Shown here: piece by piece, positions 1-7,603 of the stretch
Position numbering within the stretch: the first letter of the stretch is position 1
How the letters are laid out: each line of letters starts with the position of its first letter
NCBI GenBank assembly: GCA_938036585.1
Contig: CALHQN010000105.1
Span: 1 to 14,522, forward strand
DNA: 14,522 nt
Direction of reading: 5' to 3'
DNA from: an uncultured Campylobacter sp.
GTDB taxonomy: Bacteria; Campylobacterota; Campylobacteria; Campylobacterales; Campylobacteraceae
Notes under the pieces: model-generated
What the model was told of the DNA's origin: nothing
Databases searched by the model: none
What the model saw: the letters and a program-made list of their open reading frames with translations, nothing else
Position numbers and translations under genes: made by a program

Positions 1-100
1 AGGCATCTCCGAGGCGCTTTTCGATCGCAACGGCTATTTGTATCACGGCGTGATCGCAAGCTTCGCCGAGTCGCTACGCCAAAACGGCATCAAACTATAA
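1..100 (+). CDS. rplR: 50S ribosomal protein L18, 3' end (partial)
   Basis: Only the last 32 codons and the TAA stop (98-100) are in the window, read in the frame whose codons start at base 2. The tail contains [20 protein letters not shown] and ends NGIKL, the typical bacterial L18 C-terminus. L18 binds 5S rRNA in the central protuberance of the large subunit. The position directly upstream of rpsE and rplO is the standard spc-operon order L18-S5-L15, which supports the call independently. The 5' part lies outside the window. Confidence 0.93.
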   Translation, partial: GISEALFDRNGYLYHGVIASFAESLRQNGIKL

Positions 101-115
101 CCCAAAGGAATGATT

Positions 116-559
116 GTGGAAAAGTATAATAGAGAAGAATTCGAAGAGGTAATCGTCAATATCGGTAGGGTTACGAAGGTCGTTAAGGGCGGTAGAAGGT
201 TTAGATTTACCGCGCTTGTAGTGGTAGGCAATAGAAACGGCCTAGTGGGCTTTGGCTTCGGTAAATCCAAAGAGGTTCCAGACGCGATTAAAAAGGCGGT
301 GGACGATGCGTTTAAAAATATCATCAAGGTAAATTTAAACGGCTCTACCATCACTCACGACGTTGAAGTAAAATACAATGCGAGTAAAATTTTATTAAAG
401 CCGGCGAGCGAAGGTACCGGCGTTATCGCGGGCGGTTCCGTGCGCCCGGTTTTAGAGCTTGCAGGCATTAGGGATATCCTAACCAAGTCGCTAGGCTCAA
501 ACAACTCATCCAACGTCGTAAGAGCTACTATGAAAGCTCTTAGTATCTTAAAACACTAG
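116..559 (+). CDS. rpsE: 30S ribosomal protein S5
   Basis: Small-subunit protein S5, 147 residues from the chosen start, involved in decoding accuracy and 30S assembly. The N-terminal S5 double-stranded-RNA-binding fold covers roughly residues 9-72, with the basic stretch [18 protein letters not shown] and GLVGFGFGK. The C-terminal domain (about 83-147) has [19 protein letters not shown] and ends in [11 protein letters not shown]. An ATG exists at 110, but the Shine-Dalgarno AAAGGA (104-109) directly abuts it. The GTG at 116 lies 6 nt downstream of that SD and gives an N-terminus MEKYNREEF as I recall it for Campylobacter S5, so GTG 116 is preferred. It lies 15 nt after rplR and 11 nt before rplO, in the spc operon. 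Confidence 0.96.
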   Translation: MEKYNREEFEEVIVNIGRVTKVVKGGRRFRFTALVVVGNRNGLVGFGFGKSKEVPDAIKKAVDDAFKNIIKVNLNGSTITHDVEVKYNASKILLKPASEGTGVIAGGSVRPVLELAGIRDILTKSLGSNNSSNVVRATMKALSILKH

Positions 560-570
560 AAGGATAAAAG

Positions 571-972
571 ATGGGATTAGAAAATCTTAAAAAAGCCCCG
601 GGCTCGACTCACGCCACCAAGCGCTTGGGTCGCGGTCAAGGAAGCGGCCTAGGTAAAACTGCGGGTCGCGGCGGCAAGGGTCAGACCGCACGCACCGGCT
701 CTCACGAAAAAAGAGGCTTCGAGGGCGGTCAGCAGCCGATTCAGCGAAGGCTTCCGAAGGTAGGTTTTACTTCTAAATTTGAAAAACCTTACGTGATCAA
801 TGTCGATAAAATCGAAGCTATCAAAGATCTTAGCGAGATCACGGTCGAAAGCATCAAGTCGGTTCATAAAATTTCAAATTCCGTTAAAAAGATCAAGCTG
901 ATCGGCGTAGGCGCAAAAGCGCTCGCTAGCAAGATCAAAGACGAGAACGTAAAATTTAGCGGACAAAAATAA
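571..972 (+). CDS. rplO: 50S ribosomal protein L15
   Basis: Large-subunit assembly protein L15, 133 residues, a normal length for Epsilonproteobacteria. The N-terminal third is the long glycine/arginine-rich rRNA-binding extension ([44 protein letters not shown]). The C-terminal globular part has the [20 protein letters not shown] pattern and ends in a lysine-rich segment. SD AAGGA (560-564) is 6 nt before the ATG. Its TAA stop overlaps the secY start by one base (TAATG at 970-974), suggesting translational coupling to secY. Confidence 0.96.
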   Translation: MGLENLKKAPGSTHATKRLGRGQGSGLGKTAGRGGKGQTARTGSHEKRGFEGGQQPIQRRLPKVGFTSKFEKPYVINVDKIEAIKDLSEITVESIKSVHKISNSVKKIKLIGVGAKALASKIKDENVKFSGQK

Positions 973-2237
973 TGAATAAATCGCTACGCAACAAAATTCT
1001 CATTACTTTGGGCTTTCTTTTTGCCTATAGGTTGCTAGCTTACGTGCCGGTTCCGGGAGTGGACGTTGAGGTTATAAAGCAATTTTTTCAAAGCAATAGC
1101 AACAACGCTTTTGGAATGTTTAATATGTTTAGCGGTAACGCGGCGGAGCGATTCAGCGTTATCTCGCTAGGCATTATGCCTTATATTACCGCTTCGATCA
1201 TTATGGAGCTGCTCGCCGCGACCTTCCCAAATTTAGGCAAGCTCAAAAAAGAGCGCGACGGTATGCAGAAATATATGCAGATCATCCGATACGCCACCAT
1301 CGCAATCGCTATGGTTCAATCCATCGGCGTTAGCATCGGTTTACAGGGCATCCACGGACAAACCGGAGCGCCTGCGATAATGGCGGAGAATACCAACGAG
1401 TTTGTTTTCATCTCGTGCATTTCGATGCTTGCAGGCACAATGCTTTTGATGTGGATCGGCGAGCAGATTACGCAACGCGGCGTCGGTAACGGCACCAGCC
1501 TTATCATCTTTGCAGGTATCGTTAGCGCCATCCCTAGAGCGATCGGAAGTACCGTAAATTTAGTAAATACCGGCGAGATGAATATCTTGATCCTCGCTCT
1601 TATTATAGGGATTATTTTGCTCACTATCGGCGTGATTATCTATATAGAGCTGGGCGAGCGCAGAATTCCCGTTTCGTTTTCGCGCAAAGTATTGATGGCG
1701 AATCAAAACAAGCGTATTATGAACTATGTGCCGATCAAGCTAAATTTAAGCGGCGTCATTCCGCCTATTTTTGCAAGCGCGATTTTGATGTTTCCGACCA
1801 CTATTTTGCAGGCAAGCACCAATCCGATCATCCAAAAGATCCACGATTTCCTAAGCCCGAGCAACTACTTTTTCAACTTCCTAACCTTTGTTTTGGTCGT
1901 GTTTTTTGCGTATTTTTACGCATCGATCGCGTTTAATTCAAAAGATATAAGCGAAAATTTAAAGAAGCAGGGCGGATTTATCCCGGGCATTCGTCCAGGC
2001 GAGGGAACGGCGAGCTTTTTAAACGAAGTTGCTAGCCGCCTTACGTTTTGGGGCTCGATCTATCTCGGCCTTGTAACCGTCATCCCGTGGCTGCTCGTTA
2101 AATTTATGGGTGTGCCGTTTTATTTCGGCGGCACCAGCGTGCTGATCGTCGTCTCCGTCGCACTCGATACGATGAGGCGCATCGAAGCGCAGATCTATAT
2201 GAATAAATATCAGACCCTAAGCGCGGTCGGATTATAA
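972..2237 (+). CDS. secY: Preprotein translocase subunit SecY
   Basis: Central channel of the Sec translocon in the inner membrane, 421 residues, with alternating hydrophobic segments consistent with ten membrane helices. It starts [20 protein letters not shown], then YVPVPGVD, typical of the first helix. The ribosome- and SecA-contacting cytosolic loops are recognisable: GERRIPVSFSRK around residues 228-239 and GGFIPGIRPGEGTASFL around 335-351. The start overlaps the rplO stop by one base and no strong separate SD is obvious, so translation is probably coupled to L15. map follows with no gap. No frameshift or missing segment is visible. Confidence 0.97.
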   Translation: MNKSLRNKILITLGFLFAYRLLAYVPVPGVDVEVIKQFFQSNSNNAFGMFNMFSGNAAERFSVISLGIMPYITASIIMELLAATFPNLGKLKKERDGMQKYMQIIRYATIAIAMVQSIGVSIGLQGIHGQTGAPAIMAENTNEFVFISCISMLAGTMLLMWIGEQITQRGVGNGTSLIIFAGIVSAIPRAIGSTVNLVNTGEMNILILALIIGIILLTIGVIIYIELGERRIPVSFSRKVLMANQNKRIMNYVPIKLNLSGVIPPIFASAILMFPTTILQASTNPIIQKIHDFLSPSNYFFNFLTFVLVVFFAYFYASIAFNSKDISENLKKQGGFIPGIRPGEGTASFLNEVASRLTFWGSIYLGLVTVIPWLLVKFMGVPFYFGGTSVLIVVSVALDTMRRIEAQIYMNKYQTLSAVGL

Positions 2238-2996
2238 ATGGCGATTTTACTTAAAACAAAAAAAGATTTAGAGGGGCTTCGTGCGGCGAACAGGATCGTC
2301 GCGCAAGCCCTTGATTACGCAGCTTCATTCATAAAACCGGGTCTTAGTCTGCTCGAAGTCGATAAGAAGATCGACGATTTCATCACTTCCAAGGGCGCGT
2401 ATCCCGCTTTTAAGGGGCTATATGGCTTTCCAAACGCCGCCTGCCTCTCGCTAAACGAAGTCATCATCCACGGTATCCCAGACGAGACGATCTTGCAAGA
2501 GGGCGATATCTTAGGCGTCGATCTGGGCTCGAAACTAAACGGGTATTTCGGCGACAGCGCGCGCACCCTGCCCATCGGTAAAATTTCAAAAGCCGACGAG
2601 GAGCTTATCGCATGCAGCAAGGACACGCTGGAGTTTGCCATCAAAACGATCAGGGTAGGGATGCACTTCAAAGAGCTAAGCTTCGAGATCGAGAAATTTA
2701 TCCGTGCGCGTGGCTTCGTGCCGTTATACGGCTTCTGCGGCCATGGCATCGGCAAGCATCCGCACGAAGAGCCGGAGATCCCAAACTACTTAGAGGGCAA
2801 CAATCCAAAATCAGGCCCCAAAATCAAAAACGGCATGGTTTTTTGCATAGAGCCTATGATCTGCCAAAAGGACGGCACCCCGGTAGTCGCTGAGGATAAA
2901 TGGAGCACGAGAAGCAAGGATGGGCTTCGCACCAGCCACTACGAGCACTGCATGGCGGTTTTCGATGATAAGGTCGAAGTGCTAAGCGTCGCGTAG
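2238..2996 (+). CDS. map: Type I methionine aminopeptidase
   Basis: Removes the initiator methionine from nascent proteins in the cytosol; 252 residues, close to the usual length. The five metal ligands of the pita-bread fold are all present: D95 (ILGVDLGS), D106 (YFGDSART), H169 (FCGHGIGKHPHEEP), E205 (FCIEPM) and E236 (HYEHCMAV). The substrate-contacting histidines are H78 (NEVIIHGIP) and H176. The ATG begins immediately after the secY stop with only a weak SD-like purine stretch, so coupling to secY is likely. It is the last gene of the ribosomal-protein block here. The usual infA/rpmJ genes do not follow; non-coding DNA begins directly after the TAG. Confidence 0.96.
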   Translation: MAILLKTKKDLEGLRAANRIVAQALDYAASFIKPGLSLLEVDKKIDDFITSKGAYPAFKGLYGFPNAACLSLNEVIIHGIPDETILQEGDILGVDLGSKLNGYFGDSARTLPIGKISKADEELIACSKDTLEFAIKTIRVGMHFKELSFEIEKFIRARGFVPLYGFCGHGIGKHPHEEPEIPNYLEGNNPKSGPKIKNGMVFCIEPMICQKDGTPVVAEDKWSTRSKDGLRTSHYEHCMAVFDDKVEVLSVA

Positions 2997-3491
2997 AATT
3001 TTCGCGCAAAAGGCTTGGCGGAATTGGAATTTCGCTCTTTTGCTGGGGCGGAATTTCACGAACGGCGTGTTTTTATAAATTTGCATTATTTGGGCCGCTA
3101 TAAAATTTTTACCTCCTCTGGTCGCTAGGCGCATAAATTTTAAGTTTTCGGGGCTTTAATCGCATTAGATAATTTTAAAATTTATCGTAGCGGCTTGTAG
3201 TCTATCCGCAAAATTCTAAGAATTAGAATTTTAGAACTACCTTTTAATTTCATTTTAGAATAATGTCTTGCAATTTCACTCACAAATCCGCTTTATATTA
3301 AAATTTTGCCGTTCAATTCCATGCCCCGTATCTTTAAATTTAGCTGTAAAATTTGAAGCGTAAAAGCGCGCAAGTAAGCGAGCTCAAAGCTTTAAGCGGC
3401 TAAGATTGCGCCTTGATTTTAAAGCGAAAATATGTCGCGCTACGCAGAGTGCGCGTCGTCGCGTCCCTTCGTACGAGGCAGGAAAGATAAA
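2997..3491. other. Intergenic region between map and the phosphoethanolamine transferase gene
   Basis: About 495 nt with no convincing coding sequence in any frame. It is rich in A/T runs and AAATTT words. Recognisable content: GCAAAAG and CTTTTGC arms (about 3005-3043, long loop), a weak terminator candidate for the spc operon; the perfect dyad at 3210-3232 (separate entry); and a TATATT hexamer (3294-3299) that could be a sigma-70 -10 element, without a well-placed -35. A search by eye for infA or rpmJ protein signatures found none. Confidence 0.6.
3210..3232. repeat. Perfect AT-rich inverted repeat, 10-bp arms
   Basis: Arms AAAATTCTAA (3210-3219) and TTAGAATTTT (3223-3232) are exact reverse complements around the 3-nt centre GAA. 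As RNA it would form a tight hairpin ending in four U on the plus strand, with four U also on the minus strand. It could therefore be a weak bidirectional terminator, or the DNA could be a regulator's operator. It lies 260 nt upstream of the next gene's start and 214 nt after map. Confidence 0.55.
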
Positions 3492-5531
3492 ATGAGAGAA
3501 AAATTTTATGTAGCGCTAGCAAATATAGGCGGACTTATGGTGCGGACGAAGGCGGGCAGGCTCATAGCGCGCTTGCTTATGAAAATCGACCGCGGCTTTT
3601 TTGCCGCGCTGCGCGAACGTCCCGTATGGAGGGTATTTTGGCTTAGCACGGCGCTATGCTTGCTCGCTTGCTGGGCTAAGATACATTATCAGATTAACGG
3701 CCCCATCTTTGCCTACATCGCCGAGAGCTTTCCCGTGGTATTCATCATAAATTTACTCATCTTTCACCTCTGCTATCTGCTTAGCGGGCGATTTTTTAAG
3801 CTCGTTTCGTTCGTGTTACTAGCGCTGATTGCGCTGATTGCGAGCGCAGCTTTGTTTTTGATCGTAAATTTCGACTCAAGCTTCAACGTCGTGGCGATCG
3901 ACGCGATCGTGCATACCGACGCAGCCGAGACGCGCGAGTTTGTTTCGCAGTTTCTTAACCCCGCAACGATTTTATATTTAGCGGCGCTGCTCGGCTGCAT
4001 TTTTGCGGCGCTAAGAGCGGGGCAGAGAAAGAGGGAGCAAACGCATAGCCGCCTAAGATTGCTGCTAGCGGCGCTCTATTTTATCTATGGATCGATCTTT
4101 TGCGCGGATATCGCCGTTAAGGCTTTCCGGGGCAAGCAGAGCTATATAACCAAGCTATCGCAATATGTCCCGCTGGAGTTTGCCTTCACGCTAAAAGACT
4201 ATCTGAGTGATAAAAATTTCATCACCGATATGCGTGAAGTGCAGCTCGGATATGACGAGGCCAAGCGCGCGAACGAAAGCGTTTTAAAAGGCGGCGCGAA
4301 TTCGGATCCGCAAAGCTCTGCCTCGGGCTCCGCGTCTGAAAATTCTACGCCCGCATCAAGCGCTCAGGCGCAAAATTACGGCGCAAATTTAAATTCTACT
4401 CCCGCCTCTGGCGCTCAGGCACAGAACTTAGGCGAAACTTTAAATTCCGCGTCGCAAAGCCCCGGCGCGATCTTAAATTCCAAAACCCTCGATGCCGCTA
4501 TAAACCCCGCCTCGCAAAAACCTCGCGTCAAAAATATCGTCCTAATAATCGGCGAGAGCTTGCAGCGCGGGCATATGTCGCTGTATGGATACGGCATAGA
4601 AACCACGCCGCTTTTGGAGGGTCTCGAGGCGAGCGGCAATCTGATAAAATTTAGCGATACGATCTCTCCTTATGCTACGACGAACCAGGTGCTGATGCGG
4701 CTTTTAAATTTCAGCAATTACGAAAGCGAGCGGCAAAAGGCATGGTTTCGCAGCCTTAGCATCATCGATATGTTTAGCCTAAGCGGCTACCGCACCTTTT
4801 GGATCAGCAATCAAGAGGCCTTCGGCGCGCACGCGCTAAGCGCCAAAAGCGCCGCCGATCGCTCGGACGGGGAAACTTTTCTCTCAAAGAGCAATCTTTA
4901 TGAAACCGTCCGCATCAAGCCCGACGGAGCGCTGCTTCCGCTCATAAATCAGGCGAAAGCGGGGCAGAGCGAGCGAAACTTCTACGTGATCCATCTCATC
5001 GGCAATCATATGGATTACAGCCTGCGCTACCCCGAGGGATTTGGTAAGTTTAGCGCGGCGGACGTAAAGGCCAAGCTCACTTCCGATCAGAAAAAGGTCG
5101 TCGCGTATTACGACAACAGCGTGCTTTACAACGATTTTGTCATAAATGAAATTTTTAAAATTTTCTCTGCAGATGACAGCCTCATCGTCTATCTTAGCGA
5201 CCACGGCGAAAATTTATACGAAAACGGACGTCTCGGGCACGGCATGGAGAGCCGCTTTAGCTATGAAATTCCGCTACTTTTTATAGGCTCGCGCGAGTTT
5301 TTGAGCGATCACGCTAAGCTATGGCAGAGGCTAGCTGCGGCGAAAGATAAACCTTTTATGAGCGATGATTTAGCGCATTTGCTAGCAGATATCATCGGTG
5401 TCGCGCCGCTTGAGTTTGACGAGCATAAAAGCCCGATACGAGCGGATTTTAATGCCTCGCGCAAGCGAATTACGGGCGAGAGCGACTACGACGAGAAATT
5501 AAAAAGCGCGAAGGGCTATGAGCCCGAATAG
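3492..5531 (+). CDS. Phosphoethanolamine transferase, EptA/EptC-like (sulfatase-fold)
   Basis: Inner-membrane enzyme transferring phosphoethanolamine from phosphatidylethanolamine to envelope acceptors such as lipid A; 679 residues from this start. The N-terminal half has five membrane helices (about 46-64, 71-98, 101-126, 158-175, 187-206). A Ser/Ala/Asn/Gln-rich linker (about 266-345) follows, then a periplasmic alkaline-phosphatase/sulfatase-type domain. Likely metal and catalytic residues: E355 in IIGES, nucleophile T396/T397 in SPYATTNQV, H506 in GNHMDYSLRYPEG, D570-H571 in LSDHGEN, H583 in LGHGM. An in-frame ATG at 3432 lacks an SD, whereas AGGAAAG (3480-3486) fits ATG 3492. The linker carries a 17-residue tandem repeat, making the protein longer than the roughly 500-560 residues usual for the family. 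The acceptor cannot be read from sequence; Campylobacter EptC is known to modify lipid A and the flagellar rod protein. Confidence 0.88.
   Translation: MREKFYVALANIGGLMVRTKAGRLIARLLMKIDRGFFAALRERPVWRVFWLSTALCLLACWAKIHYQINGPIFAYIAESFPVVFIINLLIFHLCYLLSGRFFKLVSFVLLALIALIASAALFLIVNFDSSFNVVAIDAIVHTDAAETREFVSQFLNPATILYLAALLGCIFAALRAGQRKREQTHSRLRLLLAALYFIYGSIFCADIAVKAFRGKQSYITKLSQYVPLEFAFTLKDYLSDKNFITDMREVQLGYDEAKRANESVLKGGANSDPQSSASGSASENSTPASSAQAQNYGANLNSTPASGAQAQNLGETLNSASQSPGAILNSKTLDAAINPASQKPRVKNIVLIIGESLQRGHMSLYGYGIETTPLLEGLEASGNLIKFSDTISPYATTNQVLMRLLNFSNYESERQKAWFRSLSIIDMFSLSGYRTFWISNQEAFGAHALSAKSAADRSDGETFLSKSNLYETVRIKPDGALLPLINQAKAGQSERNFYVIHLIGNHMDYSLRYPEGFGKFSAADVKAKLTSDQKKVVAYYDNSVLYNDFVINEIFKIFSADDSLIVYLSDHGENLYENGRLGHGMESRFSYEIPLLFIGSREFLSDHAKLWQRLAAAKDKPFMSDDLAHLLADIIGVAPLEFDEHKSPIRADFNASRKRITGESDYDEKLKSAKGYEPE
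4341..4475 (+). repeat. 51-bp in-frame tandem repeat in the transferase linker
   Basis: Two nearly identical 51-bp units (4341-4391 and 4392-4442), followed by a decayed, shortened third that begins at 4443 with the same AATTC. They encode NSTPASSAQAQNYGANL, NSTPASGAQAQNLGETL and then NSASQSPGAIL. The unit is a multiple of three, so copy-number change would lengthen or shorten the linker without breaking the frame. Confidence 0.85.
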
Positions 5532-5534
5532 CGG

Positions 5535-5554
5535 GCAGATTGTGTTTTATCTGC
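5535..5554 (+). terminator. Weak hairpin just after the transferase stop
   Basis: GCAGAT (5535-5540) and ATCTGC (5549-5554) can pair around an 8-nt loop rich in T, starting 4 nt after the TAG stop. There is no U-run after the stem, so it is at best a poor intrinsic terminator and may be only a 3'-end stabilising hairpin. Confidence 0.3.
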
Positions 5555-5641
5555 ACATATTGCGTTATGCAAGCGGCGGGGCGTAAAATTTTCAAAAAGA
5601 TTAATGTTTGATTCGAAAAGGGCGAGTCCAGTGCAAAGTCC

Positions 5642-5681
5642 ATAAAATTTCATATAAAATTTAGAAATTTAGATAAAATTT
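5642..5681 (+). promoter_or_regulatory. Candidate promoter region of the RidA operon with triple ATAAAATTT
   Basis: The 9-mer ATAAAATTT occurs three times (5642-5650, 5654-5662, 5673-5681) in the 60 nt before the RidA SD. The second copy lies in CATATAAAAT, whose TATAAA (5653-5658) resembles a Campylobacter sigma-70 -10 box; these promoters often have periodic A/T runs instead of a clear -35. Which copy acts as the -10 cannot be decided by eye. Confidence 0.4.
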
Positions 5682-5707
5682 CAAAAATTCTACGCAAAGG
5701 AGCTTAA

Positions 5708-6094
5708 ATGAAAGAAATTTACCCAAGCAGTTTCGCGCCGAAAAAGGCGCATTATGCGCCGGGCATCCTAGATGACGACGGTACGCTCTACGTCTCGGGG
5801 CAGCTAAGCGTGGATCCGCGCACGGGGGCCATCGCGGAGGGTCTTGCTGCGCAGACCGCGCAGGCTTTAAGCAACGTCGCGGCAGTGCTCGCCGCCGCGG
5901 GCGCGGATAAAAGCGACGTGCGGATGTGCCGCGTCTATACGCCTGACATCGCGAACTGGGACGTGATCGACGAGCAGTACGCGCTGTTTTTCGGCGCGCA
6001 CAAGCCTGCTCGCGTCGTGGTGCCGACTACGGCTCTACATTTCGGCTGCCTCGTAGAGATCGAGGCCGTCGCAAAAATAAAAGAGAAAAAATAG
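5708..6094 (+). CDS. RidA/YjgF/YER057c/UK114-family enamine/imine deaminase
   Basis: Small trimeric protein of 128 residues, the usual family length. RidA proteins hydrolyse reactive 2-aminoacrylate and related enamine/imine intermediates released by PLP enzymes. Visible signatures: HYAPGI (15-20) in place of the N-terminal GPY motif, LYVSGQLSVDPRTG (27-40), AAQTAQALSNVAAVL, and the active-site region HKPARVVV with the expected arginine at R102. The C-terminal GCLVEIEAVAKI carries E117, matching the catalytic-site glutamate of E. coli RidA. The SD AAAGGAG (5696-5702) is 5 nt before the ATG. It is followed after 8 nt by a PLP enzyme, whose SD overlaps this stop codon, so the two are almost surely co-transcribed. 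Arginine retention suggests deaminase activity, but subfamily (RidA versus Rid1-7) was not resolved. Confidence 0.9.
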   Translation: MKEIYPSSFAPKKAHYAPGILDDDGTLYVSGQLSVDPRTGAIAEGLAAQTAQALSNVAAVLAAAGADKSDVRMCRVYTPDIANWDVIDEQYALFFGAHKPARVVVPTTALHFGCLVEIEAVAKIKEKK

Positions 6095-6102
6095 GAGCGA
6101 AA

Positions 6103-7188
6103 ATGAGCGATTTCATCTGCACGGGCTGCGGCAAGCACGCGCCCATCGATACTTTGAGCTATAAATGCGACTGCGGCGGGCTGTATAAACTAAACTCCGA
6201 TGCGCCTAAATTTAACCCCGCGCTCGTAGATCAAAGCGAGTTTAGCATCTTTAGATACCGCAGGTTTATGGGTATCGACACGGCTAAATTTAGAGAAATT
6301 TCGATGGGCGAGGGGCTTACGGCGAGCGTAAAATTTGGCGAAAATCTCTATCTCAAACTCGACTACGCGATGCCTACGCTTTCGTTCAAAGATCGCGGCG
6401 CGGCGGTTTTGGTGCTACATGCCAAAAATATCGGCATAAAAAAAGTCCTGCAAGACTCCAGCGGTAACGCGGGCAATGCCGTGGCGGCGTACTGCGCTCG
6501 CGCGGGCATCGAGTGCGAAATTTACGTTCCGAAGGGCACATCGCCTAAAAAGATCGATATGATCAAAAGCCACGGCGCGCATGTCACGGTGTTTGACGGC
6601 AGCCGCGACGAAACGGCGGATGCGTGCCGCAAAAAGGCCGCGGATGATCAAATTTATTACGCTAACCACGTTTATAATCCGATCTTTTATGAGGGCACGA
6701 AGAGCTACATTTATGAGATCTACGAGCAGCTGGGCAGGGTGCCGCGCAATATCTTTATCTCCGTGGGCAACGGTACGCTACTGCTGGGCGCTCAAGCGGC
6801 GCTGGGCGAGCTATATGAGGGCGGTCTTATCGAGGCACTGCCGAAAATTTTCATCGTTCAGGGCGAGCGTTGCGCTCCGCTTTTCGGCGCCGAAGGTACG
6901 GCGCGCGCGATAGAGCCGCAGCCGACGCTAGCGGAGGGTATCGCGATCGCAAGACCGATGCGCGCGGGCGAAATTCTTGGCTCTAGCTACGCGGGCGAGC
7001 GCGAGGTGATCTTGGCGAGCGAGGGCGACATACTGCCTGCCAGAGCGGCTCTTGCGCGCGGCGGATTTTACGTCGAGCACACGACCGCGGCTACCTACGC
7101 GGCGTATCTGCGCTACAAAGAGAGCCGCGATCTGCAAGGAGATAGCATCATCCCGCTTTGCGGCGCGGGGCTGAAGAGCGATCATTAA
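6103..7188 (+). CDS. PLP-dependent fold-type II enzyme, threonine-synthase-like
   Basis: 361 residues, the length of the short threonine synthase class. The N-terminus has a CxxC...CxC cluster (C6, C9, C22, C24) like the zinc-ribbon start of that class. The PLP lysine is K96 in PTLSFKDRGA, DSSGNAGNAVAAYCARAG (118-135) is the substrate-side loop, VGNGTLLLG (221-229) fits the PLP-phosphate glycine loop, and LCGAGLKS is near the C-terminus. It could be threonine synthase, a paralogue such as a cysteate-synthase- or diaminopropionate-lyase-like beta-replacement/elimination enzyme, or a dehydratase; the fold is secure, the reaction is not. The SD TAGGAG (6092-6097) overlaps the stop of the preceding RidA-family gene, giving a tight two-gene operon. 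RidA next door is consistent with chemistry that leaks enamine intermediates. Confidence 0.85.
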   Translation: MSDFICTGCGKHAPIDTLSYKCDCGGLYKLNSDAPKFNPALVDQSEFSIFRYRRFMGIDTAKFREISMGEGLTASVKFGENLYLKLDYAMPTLSFKDRGAAVLVLHAKNIGIKKVLQDSSGNAGNAVAAYCARAGIECEIYVPKGTSPKKIDMIKSHGAHVTVFDGSRDETADACRKKAADDQIYYANHVYNPIFYEGTKSYIYEIYEQLGRVPRNIFISVGNGTLLLGAQAALGELYEGGLIEALPKIFIVQGERCAPLFGAEGTARAIEPQPTLAEGIAIARPMRAGEILGSSYAGEREVILASEGDILPARAALARGGFYVEHTTAATYAAYLRYKESRDLQGDSIIPLCGAGLKSDH

Positions 7189-7603
7189 ATTTAAGCGCTC
7201 GTCGTGGAATTTATGCGGCTAGCTAGCGGCGAGGAATTTAAAATTTTCGCCGCTTTAAATTTAGCGAGTTTGTGAGTTTATTTTTGGTGAAATTCTAAAA
7301 ATTTAACGACGCGTAGGCTTTTAAATTTAAACTTGTACCGAAGCGCGGGAACACCTTTCGTTTGCGGTATGATACGGCGATAGGTGATACGGCGCGTTTT
7401 GTGGACGACTTTGTCGCTAGCGGAATTTATAAAATTTATCTATAGATAGCTGGCGGTCGCTCTTTAAATTTGAAATTACGGTCAAAATTTTATAAAAATA
7501 AGCTCACAGGGCGCGGCGCTATCCGCCCGTATCATTTATAAAATTTAGCCATTTTTATCGCTCTTGGAAAGCGAACTTATACGCAGAGATCAAATTTGCG
7601 CGA
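7189..7603. other. Intergenic region between convergent PLP-enzyme and GrpB genes
   Basis: 415 nt between two converging genes, without a supported gene. It contains the hairpin at 7225-7254 (separate entry), an exact 9-bp direct repeat GATACGGCG (7371-7379 and 7386-7394, 15-nt period), and a 5-bp GGGCG/CGCCC stem (7509-7528). On the minus strand that stem is followed by T-rich sequence and could be a weak terminator for the GrpB gene. A 42-codon open stretch at 7317-7445 has no usable start and was not accepted. Confidence 0.55.
7225..7254 (+). terminator. Candidate terminator of the RidA/PLP-enzyme operon
   Basis: AGCGGCGA (7225-7232) and TCGCCGCT (7247-7254) form an uninterrupted GC-rich 8-bp stem with a 14-nt AT-rich loop, 37 nt after the PLP-enzyme stop. 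It is followed by TTAAATTT, a weak rather than continuous U tract. Position and stem fit an intrinsic terminator; the poor tail lowers confidence. Confidence 0.45.

Noticed and set aside
2612..2893. Plus-strand open frame inside map
   Set aside because: Overlaps map in another frame; all five metal ligands of Map are in the accepted frame.
3432..3491. Upstream ATG of the phosphoethanolamine transferase as the true start
   Set aside because: No SD precedes it and the extra 20 residues are basic and unlike a membrane-protein start; ATG 3492 has AGGAAAG at proper spacing.
7317..7445. 42-codon open stretch on the plus strand ending in RFVDDFVASGIYKIYL
   Set aside because: No start codon with SD, bounded by stops, and partly made of a GATACGGCG direct repeat; no family resemblance. 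Too weak to call a remnant.
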